NCBI RefSeq assembly: GCF_900105905.1 | Contig: NZ_FNSV01000002.1 | Coordinates: forward strand, 62,001 to 126,000 | Direction of reading: 5' to 3' | DNA from: Rhodococcus koreensis | Lineage (GTDB): Bacteria; Actinomycetota; Actinomycetes; Mycobacteriales; Mycobacteriaceae | DNA: 64,000 bases | In this document: one piece after another, positions 42,872 to 51,608 of the stretch | Layout of the letters: each line of letters starts with the position of its first letter | Numbering within the stretch: the stretch's first letter is position 1 | Translations under genes and position numbers: made by a program | Notes under the pieces: generated by a model | Database searches by the model: none | Told to the model about the DNA's origin: nothing | What the model saw: the letters and a program-made list of their open reading frames with translations, nothing else

Positions 42872-44287
42872 ATGAGAGCGGTACGACACCGATACATGAC
42901 ACAGACGGACTACATGTCGTGGCGGATGGAGCAGGACCCGATCCTGCGCTCGACGATCGTCGCCGTGGCCCTCCTCGATCGGAGCCCCGACTGGTCGCGG
43001 TTCGTCGACATGATGAGTCGGGGGACTCAACACATTCCGATCTTCCGGCGCAAGGTCGTCACCGACCCGATGAGTCCGGCCCCGCCTCGATGGGTGAACG
43101 ACCCCGACTTCGACCTCAGCTGGCATCTGCGTCGGTTCACGGTGCCGGCCCCGGGAGGCTGGGCCGCCGTCCTCGACTTCGCCCGGACCGTGGGCATGGC
43201 AGCCTTCGACAAGGACCGCCCACTGTGGGAATTCACGGTGCTCAGCGGCCTCGACTCGGGGCGGGCCGCCCTCGTCATGAAGGTGCACCATTCCCTGACC
43301 GACGGTGTCGGCGGCATGCAAATCGCTCGGGAAATGGTCGATTTCACCCGTGAGGGCACCACCCGTGCAGAGCCCGCCGCGACGGCGCAGCCTCAGGAGG
43401 CCGAGTCCTGTCCGCTGACCGGTGGTCTTGCCTGGTACCGGGATACCGCAACCAAGTTTGCGCGCCGGGCGTCGACAGCAGTGGCCCGGCACGGCGCGGA
43501 GCTGGCACGGCACCCGGGTGAGACGTTGCGCAACACCGCCACCGTCCTGGGATCGATTACGCGCCTCACGCGCCCGGTGGTCACCACTCTCTCCCCGGTG
43601 ATGACCAAGCGCAGCACTCGACGGCGCTTCGCCGTGCTGGACGTCCCGGTGGAAGCTCTGGGCCGGGCCGCCAGCCTCGGCGGGGGCTCGATCAACGATG
43701 CTTTTCTGGCGTCGGTGCTGCGGGGAATGGCACGGTATCACCGTCTCCACGGCGTCGACATCCACGAGCTGCGCCTGACGCTCCCCATCAGTCTCCGGAC
43801 CGCGGAGGATTCGCTGGGAGGCAATCGCATCACGCTCGCCCGGTTCGGGTTACCCACCGACATCGGTGACCCCGCCGAGCTGATCCGTACCGTCCACGCC
43901 ACCGTCGACGTCTGGCGCAACGAACCCGCGGTGGCACTGTCGCCCACTATTGCCGGTGCCCTGAATCTGCTTCCGGCATCGACCTTGGGCAACATGCTCA
44001 AACATGTCGACTTCGTCGCCTCGAACGTGGTGGGATCGCCGGTGCCACTGTTCATCGCCGGATCGGAAGTCCTCCGGTACTACGCGTTCAGCCCCACCCT
44101 GGGATCGGCGTTCAACGTGACGCTGATGTCCTACACGTCGCAATGCTGCGTCGGGATCGACACCGACACCGACGCCGTTCCCGATCTCGATGCTCTGACC
44201 GCATGCCTCGCAGACGGATTCCGGGAAGTGCTCGCACTGTGCCCGGACGCGCAGGACGTCGCGGCGACTCACGTCTGGACGAACTGA
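42872..44287 (+). CDS. WS/DGAT wax ester synthase / diacylglycerol acyltransferase
   Basis: A 471-residue bifunctional acyltransferase that esterifies acyl-CoA to fatty alcohol or diacylglycerol, making storage wax esters or triacylglycerol at the membrane/lipid-droplet surface. The catalytic motif HHSLTDG near residue 135 is intact, and the C-terminal FVASNVVGSPVPLF block is present. M. tuberculosis tgs1 (Rv3130c), the DosR-controlled triacylglycerol synthase, is the family model. ATG 42872 follows GAGGTGATCAGG. Its 3' end overlaps the CBS gene by 19 bases. Confidence 0.92.
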   Translation: MRAVRHRYMTQTDYMSWRMEQDPILRSTIVAVALLDRSPDWSRFVDMMSRGTQHIPIFRRKVVTDPMSPAPPRWVNDPDFDLSWHLRRFTVPAPGGWAAVLDFARTVGMAAFDKDRPLWEFTVLSGLDSGRAALVMKVHHSLTDGVGGMQIAREMVDFTREGTTRAEPAATAQPQEAESCPLTGGLAWYRDTATKFARRASTAVARHGAELARHPGETLRNTATVLGSITRLTRPVVTTLSPVMTKRSTRRRFAVLDVPVEALGRAASLGGGSINDAFLASVLRGMARYHRLHGVDIHELRLTLPISLRTAEDSLGGNRITLARFGLPTDIGDPAELIRTVHATVDVWRNEPAVALSPTIAGALNLLPASTLGNMLKHVDFVASNVVGSPVPLFIAGSEVLRYYAFSPTLGSAFNVTLMSYTSQCCVGIDTDTDAVPDLDALTACLADGFREVLALCPDAQDVAATHVWTN

Positions 44288-44832
44288 ACGTCGGCAACGC
44301 CGGGCACGGTCTCGGCGAGGGCCTCGACGACCCCGCGTTCCGGGTCGTCGCCGCGTAGCCCCGCGATCGCGACTTCGCCTTCCGTCACCGTGACCGTCCA
44401 GCGCGGTGATCCCGCATACACGTCGAGGCGGTGCTGCACTTCGTGCGCGATGTGTGTGTCGTCCATCGTCAGAAGTCCGAGAAGGTCGCGCCGCGTGACG
44501 ATTCCGATGACGTCGCGGTCGTGGACGATCGGAATGCCACGCAGGCCCGAACGCAGCATCGCGGAAGCGAGACTACTGACGTCGGTGTCCGGAGTCATCG
44601 CGATCACCGGACTGGTCATCGTTTCTGCGATATCCGAGCCAGGCCGGGGCAAGGTTCGGAATTTCTCGCGGAGAAGGTCGCCTTCGGAGACGATCCCGAC
44701 CAGATGGTGCGCCTCGTCGACCACGGGCAGGACTGTATACCCGGATTCCTCGACGATCCGGAGGCATTCGTCGATCGGCGTCGACGCAGTGACGGTGGTG
44801 ACCGGGCTGCTCATGATGTGCCGCGCATGCAT
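44269..44832 (-). CDS. CBS-domain pair plus BON-domain protein (Hrp1-like)
   Basis: A 187-residue protein. The first CBS domain (IMSSPVTTVTASTPIDECLR) and the second (MTSPVIAMTPDTDVSSLASA) form a Bateman module for adenine-nucleotide binding. The C-terminal 55 residues are BON-like (VTVTEGEVAIAGLRGDDPER). M. tuberculosis Rv2626c (hrp1), a CBS-only DosR protein, is the nearest named relative; the BON addition is common in rhodococci. GGAAGGAG precedes ATG 44832. DevR-type boxes lie upstream. Confidence 0.9.
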   Translation of the reverse strand: MHARHIMSSPVTTVTASTPIDECLRIVEESGYTVLPVVDEAHHLVGIVSEGDLLREKFRTLPRPGSDIAETMTSPVIAMTPDTDVSSLASAMLRSGLRGIPIVHDRDVIGIVTRRDLLGLLTMDDTHIAHEVQHRLDVYAGSPRWTVTVTEGEVAIAGLRGDDPERGVVEALAETVPGVADVQFVQT

Positions 44833-44885
44833 GGCGGGCTCCTTCCCTCGAAATCCAGCCTCACCGCCGGACGTGTTCGAGGAAA

Positions 44886-44950
44886 GGGCCATTGGGCCTC
44901 TCCTGGCCTTCACGCACGCCGACGCGCCCCGACCGAGGGTCGGGAGTCCG
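44886..44950. promoter_or_regulatory. Two DevR-type boxes between divergent CBS and KAS-III genes
   Basis: GGGCCATTGGGCCT (44886-44899) and GGGTCGGGAGTCCG (44937-44950) both fit GGGNC-N4-GNCNN; they are 51 bases apart, about five helical turns. The divergent promoters of the CBS-BON gene (start 44832) and the KAS-III pair (start 45029) share this stretch. Confidence 0.55.
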
Positions 44951-45028
44951 GGGCCGGGCAGGGGCCGAAGTGCTCTGGTAGCGGCCCCGCGTCTGCGAGA
45001 TGGTGGGTGGACGGAGGAGGCACGTTCG

Positions 45029-46132
45029 ATGGTCAAGCACTGGTTGGTCATGGAGACCGAGGACGACGGCGCCCGGGCGCCGTATCGCACGCGGGTGGCG
45101 GGCGCGGGCCGGCATCTGCCGTCGACGCGGCTCACCACCGACGATTTGATGGCGACGACACGTCACACGACACACATCGACCTGGAACGGTTGACTGGCA
45201 TCCGCGAGCGCCGGGTCTCGGTGGGCGACGAGGATTCCTACACCCTTGCCACCGCCGCAGCCCAGGACGCGCTCCGCCGGTCCGGGCATACCGCGGCGTC
45301 GATCGATGTTGTGATCAGTTGTAGTATCACGAAATTCCGGGGAGGACTGACCCAGTGGCTCGAACCGACGATGAGTGGTGCAGTCGCCCACGCCATCGGT
45401 GCCGTCACCGCGATGACCTTCGACCTCGCCAATGCCTGCGCCGGAATGCTCACCGGGGTGACGGTCGCGAACAACTGGATTCGGCAGGGCGTCATCGAAC
45501 GCGCGCTGATCGTCAGCGGCGAGTACATCTCCCAGCTCGGACAGAATGCCGCGCAGCACATCCACAACATCATGAGCAAGGAGCTGGCGTCGCTGACGCT
45601 CGGCGACGCGGGTGCCGCGCTCGTTCTGGAACGGGCCCCGGCCGGAGCGGGAGGGATCCGGCTCGCCGGGTTCACGACAGTGGCCGACTACAGCCGACTG
45701 TGCACCGCGTATCCGAAGGGCGACGATCCCGGCGCACGCATGTTCACCGATTCGCGAGCCATCCAGAAGGCAGCGATCGCCGACACTCCCTTGTTGCTTC
45801 ACGAAGTCCTCGAGACCGTCGGCCTGGCGGTTCACGACATCGACCACGTGATCACGCACCAGACCTCCGCACGTGCGATCCGGAAAGGGATGGCCAAGTT
45901 GACCGAGTCCTTCGGCGACGCACCCCGCCATGATGCGGTCATCACGGTGGACCGGTACGGGAACACCGCCTCGACAACCCATACCGTGGCGTTGGTCGAG
46001 GAGCTCGAGGCCGGTCGTATCCGGCCAGGGGAGACCGTTGCCTTGATCTCGTTGGCATCCGGCCTGGAAATCGGCATTGTCCTGGTACAAGTAGACGAAC
46101 AATTGGTGGCCGGCTATGGGCACGATCATTGA
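45029..46132 (+). CDS. 3-oxoacyl-ACP synthase III-like condensing enzyme
   Basis: A 367-residue thiolase-fold enzyme of the KAS III/chalcone synthase superfamily. The triad is visible: Cys137 in DLANACAGM, His277 in THQTSARA and Asn312 in RYGNTAST. It would condense a CoA-bound acyl primer with malonyl-ACP or another acyl thioester. GGAGGAGG precedes ATG 45029, and it overlaps the next gene by 17 bases. DevR-type boxes stand upstream. The presence of a degenerate partner suggests a heterodimer, as seen in some specialised synthases. Confidence 0.87.
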   Translation: MVKHWLVMETEDDGARAPYRTRVAGAGRHLPSTRLTTDDLMATTRHTTHIDLERLTGIRERRVSVGDEDSYTLATAAAQDALRRSGHTAASIDVVISCSITKFRGGLTQWLEPTMSGAVAHAIGAVTAMTFDLANACAGMLTGVTVANNWIRQGVIERALIVSGEYISQLGQNAAQHIHNIMSKELASLTLGDAGAALVLERAPAGAGGIRLAGFTTVADYSRLCTAYPKGDDPGARMFTDSRAIQKAAIADTPLLLHEVLETVGLAVHDIDHVITHQTSARAIRKGMAKLTESFGDAPRHDAVITVDRYGNTASTTHTVALVEELEAGRIRPGETVALISLASGLEIGIVLVQVDEQLVAGYGHDH

Positions 46133-47018
46133 ACGGGTAGACGTCGCGCACGGGGGATGGCGCGCCCGGCACAGCGCGCTCCGCCTTGCGGTGAACGCCG
46201 CGACAACTTGCCTCGAACGAGCCGGCCGAAGCCCGGACGATCTCGACCTCCTCGTCAACGCGGGCATATATCGGGACCGCAATCTCGGCGAACCGGCCTT
46301 CGCCGCGATGATTCAGGAAGACATCGGCGCGCATCCGGAGGACCCACACACCGACGCCCACGGAACGTTCTCGTTCGACGTCGCAAACGGCACCTGTGGA
46401 GTCCTGACCGGACTGCAGATCGTGGACGGCTTCCTCCGCTCGCGCACCATTCATTACGCGCTCGTCGTCGCCAGCGACGCCGACCCAGGCCATGGGATGA
46501 GCGAGGACTTCCCCTTCTCCGCGGCGGGCGGGGCCGTGCTGTGCAGCTGGACGGGCAGCCGTTACGGCCTGGGCCGTGTCCACTGGGCGAACGCCGACGA
46601 CGATCTCGGCGGTGCGTTCCGCGCGACCGTCGGGCACCTCGACGACCGGAACGTGCTGCGCGTCGATCGATCCGAATGGATGGATGCGCGCTACGCGGCG
46701 GCGGCGGCCTCCGCCGTCACCGCGTGCCTGAAGAACGCATCCCTGCAACTGGGGGATGTCGACCGCATCGTGGCGGCACCGGCTCGACCGCAGTTCCGCG
46801 CCGAACTCGCGCAGCGACTGGGGCTACCCGAATCGCGCATCACGATCGCCGCGGATCACCGCATGCACACCGCTGCCCTGGTGGCCGGACTGGACGGCGG
46901 CAGCCACCACGTGCCGGCGGGAACACGGACGTTGATCGTCGCCGCGGGTGCCGGGGTGACCGCAGGTGCCGCACTCTACGAGGAACCCCCGGCACCCGGG
47001 ACACCCACCCCGAGCTAG
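46116..47018 (+). CDS. KAS-III-like partner protein lacking the His/Asn motifs
   Basis: A 300-residue thiolase-fold protein. The nucleophile position is kept (DVANGTCGVLTG, Cys94), but the regions that should hold the HQ and GN motifs read IVAAPARPQF and ADHRMHTAAL, so the canonical His and Asn are absent. This points to a partial or structural partner of the upstream enzyme, or to an acyl-transfer-only enzyme. It is shorter than KAS III. The 17-base overlap with the upstream gene implies a fixed ratio. No named homologue known to me. Confidence 0.75.
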   Translation: MGTIIERVDVAHGGWRARHSALRLAVNAATTCLERAGRSPDDLDLLVNAGIYRDRNLGEPAFAAMIQEDIGAHPEDPHTDAHGTFSFDVANGTCGVLTGLQIVDGFLRSRTIHYALVVASDADPGHGMSEDFPFSAAGGAVLCSWTGSRYGLGRVHWANADDDLGGAFRATVGHLDDRNVLRVDRSEWMDARYAAAAASAVTACLKNASLQLGDVDRIVAAPARPQFRAELAQRLGLPESRITIAADHRMHTAALVAGLDGGSHHVPAGTRTLIVAAGAGVTAGAALYEEPPAPGTPTPS

Positions 47019-47056
47019 CGCAACGCACCCGCGAGATGACCCGGGAGGTCTCCCGA

Positions 47057-47743
47057 TCAGCTGTGTTCGGGTGCGGGGCCGGCGAGGCGGCGGATCGTCA
47101 GCAGCATCTTCCGGCTCATGACGAAGCTGACGGGCTCCATGAGAGTGGGACCGAACGCGAGACGACTGGCGAGGCCGGGACCGTAGCTGCCGCGCCCTCT
47201 CTCCACCAGCCGGGTCTGATGGTCGCCGACGGGGTGCAGGTGGAATGCCCAGATGGTCGCGTCGGCGGTCTGCGGGTCATGTCCGTGCAGGACCAGGCCG
47301 GAGTTTGCCGCCACCATCGCAACGGTCAACGGGGGAGCCTTCGGGTGCAGCCACACCTCGTCGCCGACAGCCAGGATCTGGTAGTCGGGCAGTACCGTCT
47401 CGGTGTTGTGTACCCGACAGCCGATGAGGTTTTCGAGTCCGTCGTAGCTGTAGAATCCGCCCCGCCCCTGCCCGAGTTGGACAATCCAGGGCCACACCTG
47501 ATCCGGCGGTGCGTCGATCGTGACGGCGTGGGTGTATCCCCAGCGCGCCGCTGGGACCAGTTCGTCTCCGGGGAGCGTGGCCGCGGCCTCCGCGGCGGTG
47601 GCGCCCCAGGTGGTCCGCCACCGCCGCAGCGGTTTCGTGAAGGCCACGTGGAAGCCGATGAGGGCGGCGCCGGCGATGGCCTGCCCGATCCTGGCCGCGG
47701 CCCGGCGCAGCGCGAGAGCGTGCCCGGTCGGTGTCGTCGTCAT
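47057..47743 (-). CDS. SRPBCC-family protein with N-terminal hydrophobic helix
   Basis: A 228-residue protein: an N-terminal helix (AIAGAALIGFHVAFTKPLRR) followed by an SRPBCC domain (VTIDAPPDQVWPWIVQLGQG, GFYSYDGLENLIGCRVHNTE). It probably binds a hydrophobic ligand at the membrane. ATG 47743 follows GAGG at 9-base spacing; ATG 47752 is close. It is divergent from the PEP synthase, sharing the region with DevR-type boxes. Confidence 0.82.
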   Translation of the reverse strand: MTTTPTGHALALRRAAARIGQAIAGAALIGFHVAFTKPLRRWRTTWGATAAEAAATLPGDELVPAARWGYTHAVTIDAPPDQVWPWIVQLGQGRGGFYSYDGLENLIGCRVHNTETVLPDYQILAVGDEVWLHPKAPPLTVAMVAANSGLVLHGHDPQTADATIWAFHLHPVGDHQTRLVERGRGSYGPGLASRLAFGPTLMEPVSFVMSRKMLLTIRRLAGPAPEHS

Positions 47744-47779
47744 AGCCTTCATCCTCGGTTCGGCGCCGGCACGGCACCA

Positions 47780-47812
47780 GGGTCTTCGGTCGCGGCGCGG
47801 GGCCGCCGTCAC
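47780..47812. promoter_or_regulatory. Two adjacent DevR-type boxes before PEP synthase
   Basis: GGGTCTTCGGTCGC (47780-47793) and GGGGCCGCCGTCAC (47799-47812) match GGGNC-N4-GNCNC, 19 bases apart. They lie 70-100 bases before the PEP synthase start and 37 bases before the divergent SRPBCC start. Paired boxes are usual in strongly DosR-controlled genes. Confidence 0.5.
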
Positions 47813-47881
47813 GGTGACTTTCGACCCTGTGCGGTCGCGGCAGGCGCGGTGTTGTCTGGAGCGAGACGGTGAGGAGATCCC

Positions 47882-50221
47882 ATGAACGCCACCCATGCGG
47901 CGGTCGAGCACCGATGGGTACGACCGATCGATCAGGTCCGCTTGCCCGACGCTCCCTCCGTCGGAGGGAAAGCCGCAAATTTGGGCGAGCTGACCCACGC
48001 CCGTTTTCCCGTCCCGCCGGGGTTCGTCGTAACCAAGGACGCCTATCTGGACGCGATGGACGGGGCCGGGGTGCGGTCCACCCTCCGCAACCGGGCACTG
48101 CCCCCTGCCGGGGCGGATGAGGCCGCGCTCACGGACGCCGCGCAGGAGCTGCGCGGCGTCGTCCTCGGGGTGCCGGTGCCCGATTCCCTGCGCGCCGAGA
48201 TCGCCGAGGCCTACCGCGAACTCGGCCCGACGGTACGTGTCGCGGTGCGCTCCTCCGCACCAGCTGAGGACGCCGCTGACACGTCATTCGCCGGTATCCA
48301 CGACAGCTTTACCGATATCGCCGGGCTGGATGCTCTGGTCGAGGCAGTCCGCAAATGCTGGGCGTCGCTGTGGTCCGAGCGAGCGCTCACCTACCGCAGC
48401 GTCCACAGTGTTTCGGAGGAGCCGGCGGCCGCGGTCGTCGTGCAGAGGATGGTCGATTCCGACCGCTCCGGAGTGGCGTTCACCGCCGACCCGCGAACCG
48501 GGGCACGTGATCATGTCATCGTCGAGGCCGCGACAGGACTCGGCGAAGTGGTGGTAGGCGGGCAGGTCGAGCCGGACACCTACGCAGTCTCCAAGGACGG
48601 ATTCCGCGTCCTCGATGTGCACATCGGAGCACAGGATTTCGCGATCACAGCCGACGCGGACGGAGAACACAGAACCGAGATCCCCGTCACCGAGCGCGGC
48701 ATCCGGGTCCTCACCGACACCCAGGCGGAGCGCCTCGCCCTGCTGGCGGTCTCGGTGGAGGAGCATTACCAGGCGCCGCAGGACCTCGAGTTCGCATTCG
48801 CCGGCGACAAACTCTGGATAGTTCAGACCCGCCCCATCACGACGCTCGGTGACCGTCCGATCGCCGCTGCTGCACCACCGGCATCGGGAATCGCGTCCGC
48901 CGGCAGGGTGCTCACGCAGGGGCTCGGCGCGAGCCCCGGAACGGTATCGGGCCAGGTGCGTGTTCTCCGGTCGGTCGCCGATGCCCACCGACTTCAGGAC
49001 GGCGACATCCTGGTTGCCCCGATGACACGACCCGACTGGCTGCCCGTATTACGACGCGCCGCGGCGATCGTCACCGATGGGGGCGGCATCACCTGCCACG
49101 CCGCGATCGTCGGCCGGGAACTGGGCCGACCCGTGGTCGTCGGAACCAGGGATGCCACCACCACACTCATCGACGGAACCGTCGTCACCGTCGACGGCGA
49201 CGCGGGCACCATATCCGAAGGCGGCGTAGCCCTTACCGCGCGCGCCGTCGATACCCCGTCCGGCCTCTCGGCCCCTCCGCGCGGTGGCGGGCATGCCTGG
49301 ACGGAACCGACAGCGACCGCGGTCTACGTCAATCTCGCAACACCCGACGCCGCCGAATCAGTCGCGGCAAGCGATGTCGATGGGGTCGGGCTCCTGCGCG
49401 CAGAGTTCATGATCATGGACGCGCTGCAAGGGACCCACCCGGCCACAGTGCTGGCCGAGGGCCGGCGGGACGAATACGTGGCGAAAATGGCCGCTGGTGT
49501 CGAACGTATCGCCGCGGCCTTCGCGCCCCGGCCGGTGATCTACCGTGCGATCGACCTGCGCACCAACGAATTCGCCAATCTCACGGGGGGCGACGTCGAA
49601 CCCGTGGAGGACAATCCCATGATCGGCTACCGCGGATGTTTCCGGTACGTGCGTGAACCGGAATTGTTCGGGCTGGACCTCGACGTCGTTCACCGCGTGC
49701 GGGCACACCATCCGAACGTGCACCTGATGATCCCGTTTGTGCGGACCCGCTGGGAGCTCGAGAGCTGCCTCCGCCATCTCGATGTGCATCCGCTCGGCTC
49801 CGATCGCCGGATGCACCGGTGGATCATGGCGGAGGTCCCGTCGGTCGTCTACTGGATCCCCGAGTACGCGGCCCTCGGAATCGACGGTATCTCCATCGGA
49901 ACCAACGACCTGACCCAACTCGTCCTCGGCGTCGACCGTGACTCCGAGATCTGCCGGGACCTGTTCGACACGATGGATCCGGCGGTGCTCGATGCCATCG
50001 ACTCGATCATCGAACGGGCGATCCGCGCGGGGCTCACCGCGTCCTTGTGCGGTCAGGCCGTGTCGACGAACCCGGCCCTCGCCGAACACGTGGTCCGGAA
50101 GGGGATCACCTCGGTGTCGGTGGCACCGGATGCGGCGGCGGCCACCCGGCGCATGGTGTCCGCTGCCGAACGCCGGATCCTCCTCGATCGTGCACGGTCC
50201 GAACACCGTACCGAAGGCTGA
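47882..50221 (+). CDS. ppsA: Phosphoenolpyruvate synthase
   Basis: A 779-residue enzyme that converts pyruvate and ATP to PEP, AMP and phosphate. The N-terminal ATP-grasp domain (SVGGKAANLGELTHARFPVP, VRSSAPAEDAADTSFAGIHD) is followed by the swivelling phosphohistidine domain (DGGGITCHAAIVGRELGRPV, catalytic His). The C-terminal PEP/pyruvate TIM barrel (GISIGTNDLTQLVLGVDRDS and SLCGQAVS with the proton-donating Cys) completes it. It is full length. In the dormancy context it would permit gluconeogenic flux from pyruvate or anaplerosis after growth arrest. Preceded by paired DevR-type boxes. Confidence 0.93.
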   Translation: MNATHAAVEHRWVRPIDQVRLPDAPSVGGKAANLGELTHARFPVPPGFVVTKDAYLDAMDGAGVRSTLRNRALPPAGADEAALTDAAQELRGVVLGVPVPDSLRAEIAEAYRELGPTVRVAVRSSAPAEDAADTSFAGIHDSFTDIAGLDALVEAVRKCWASLWSERALTYRSVHSVSEEPAAAVVVQRMVDSDRSGVAFTADPRTGARDHVIVEAATGLGEVVVGGQVEPDTYAVSKDGFRVLDVHIGAQDFAITADADGEHRTEIPVTERGIRVLTDTQAERLALLAVSVEEHYQAPQDLEFAFAGDKLWIVQTRPITTLGDRPIAAAAPPASGIASAGRVLTQGLGASPGTVSGQVRVLRSVADAHRLQDGDILVAPMTRPDWLPVLRRAAAIVTDGGGITCHAAIVGRELGRPVVVGTRDATTTLIDGTVVTVDGDAGTISEGGVALTARAVDTPSGLSAPPRGGGHAWTEPTATAVYVNLATPDAAESVAASDVDGVGLLRAEFMIMDALQGTHPATVLAEGRRDEYVAKMAAGVERIAAAFAPRPVIYRAIDLRTNEFANLTGGDVEPVEDNPMIGYRGCFRYVREPELFGLDLDVVHRVRAHHPNVHLMIPFVRTRWELESCLRHLDVHPLGSDRRMHRWIMAEVPSVVYWIPEYAALGIDGISIGTNDLTQLVLGVDRDSEICRDLFDTMDPAVLDAIDSIIERAIRAGLTASLCGQAVSTNPALAEHVVRKGITSVSVAPDAAAATRRMVSAAERRILLDRARSEHRTEG

Positions 50222-50352
50222 ACCGGGCGCCCAGCACACGCCGAGTCACCTGATTGCGGCGCGCCTAGTGCGACGAACTCGGTGACCGATATGACCCGTA
50301 GACCGTCTCCGCCATACCCTGAATCGACACCGCCGCATAGCTGGCGCACCGG

Positions 50353-51306
50353 TCACCTGTCGCGACCACCCACCGGGGCGTGGTCGGTGAGTTGTGCGTA
50401 GTAGCGGTCGATGTCGGCGCGGCAGCACAGTGCCGTGCCGGGGGTCCCGAGCATGGCCGCTCCCGCGGCAATTCCGAAACGCACCGAGTCCCGCAGTTCC
50501 CAGCCGCGTGCCAGCCCGAAGAGAGTGCCGGCGACCATGCTGTCGCCCGCTCCGACACCGCTGACCACGGGAACCGCCACGGAGGGGCAATGCTCCGCCT
50601 CCTTCGCCGTCACATGTACCGCGCCCGCCGCGCCGAGCGACAGCACCACAACCTCGCACACCCCAGACGCGATGAGATCTCTTGCAGCAGTGACTTGGTC
50701 GTCGATGGTCTGCAACTCGCGCCCCACGCACTCACGCAGCTCCCGAATGCTGGGTTTGAGGAGATATACGCCGCGACGGAGCGCCCGCAACGGCGGACCC
50801 GACGTGTCGAGAAACAGGCGCGCGCCCAGGTCGGACACGATGTCCGCCACGATCTGATAGAAATCCACCGGAACGCCCGGGGGGAGACTTCCGCTCGCCA
50901 CCACGAACCGGGCATCCGCAGCGGTGGTGGACAGCAGGTGGAGGCACGAATCGACCTCCCGGGGTGTCAGTCGCGGGCCGGGCAAGACGAACCGGTACTG
51001 CAATGTCGTCTGTTCCTCGTTGACGGTGAAGCTTTCCCGTGTCGATCCGCGGATCGTGACAGTGCGACTGGGCACGCCTTCGGTCGCCACGAGATCCTCG
51101 AGTGCCCGGCCGCTGTGTCCCCCGGACGGGAATACTGCTGTCGCCCGTTCGCCGAGCATATTCAGGACCCGGGCGACGTTGATACCGCCGCCCCCCGGGT
51201 CGCGCCGAGGGGCACCGCAGCGCATCTTGTCCGTGGGGATGACCCGCCCGGTGACCGTGGTGATGTCGAGAGCGGGGTTCATCGTCAGGGTCACGATGTC
51301 GTTCAT
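50353..51306 (-). CDS. pfkB: PfkB-family sugar kinase (1-phosphofructokinase-like; Rv2029c-type)
   Basis: A 317-residue ribokinase-fold kinase. The N-terminal substrate loop DPGGGGINVARVLNMLG and the C-terminal catalytic segment VVSGVGAGDSMVAGTLFGLA (Asp base in GAGDS) are intact. TLTMNPALDIT is the 1-phosphofructokinase/tagatose-6-phosphate kinase opening. M. tuberculosis PfkB (Rv2029c) is a DosR-regulon fructose-6-phosphate kinase. The start overlaps the upstream stop by ATGA, and GGGGAG precedes it. Confidence 0.92.
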   Translation of the reverse strand: MNDIVTLTMNPALDITTVTGRVIPTDKMRCGAPRRDPGGGGINVARVLNMLGERATAVFPSGGHSGRALEDLVATEGVPSRTVTIRGSTRESFTVNEEQTTLQYRFVLPGPRLTPREVDSCLHLLSTTAADARFVVASGSLPPGVPVDFYQIVADIVSDLGARLFLDTSGPPLRALRRGVYLLKPSIRELRECVGRELQTIDDQVTAARDLIASGVCEVVVLSLGAAGAVHVTAKEAEHCPSVAVPVVSGVGAGDSMVAGTLFGLARGWELRDSVRFGIAAGAAMLGTPGTALCCRADIDRYYAQLTDHAPVGGRDR

Positions 51307-51608
51307 GGTGGGCTCCCCGGTGGAAGCCGATCCGCGCGCAGGTACCGCGGCGCCAGACGGACATGTCCGCGTTCCTCGGACCGCGCGCCTGCCGCACCCT
51401 GCGTGTGGCGCAGACGGTCGTCGACGGCGAGGCAATCTACGATGCGCGCGTCGTCCGGAAGGCAGAAGATGCCATCCGCCAGGAGGACGCCGTGGCCGAC
51501 CATTGCCACATACGCTGTGTGGGTTTCCCGGACCACCGTCGGGAAGATGTCGACCGAACGGTCCTCTGATTCCGACGAGGTCCACCCGTGCACGCCGACC
51601 CCGTTCAT
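51303..51608 (-). CDS. Unknown 101-residue protein in the pfkB operon
   Basis: Begins ATG 51608 inside the acetyltransferase stop and ends TGA 51303 inside the pfkB start; ATGA overlaps on both sides argue that it is translated. The sequence has no membrane segment or known motif; SVDIFPTVVRETHTAYVAMV is the most ordered-looking stretch, and the C-terminus is Arg/Pro-rich. It cannot be placed in a family. A frameshifted remnant of a larger gene is possible. Confidence 0.6.
   Translation of the reverse strand: MNGVGVHGWTSSESEDRSVDIFPTVVRETHTAYVAMVGHGVLLADGIFCLPDDARIVDCLAVDDRLRHTQGAAGARSEERGHVRLAPRYLRADRLPPGSPP

Noticed and set aside
44861..46282. Long reverse frame opposite the KAS-III gene
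   Set aside because: Same reason: the forward frame has all catalytic motifs and the reverse one has none.
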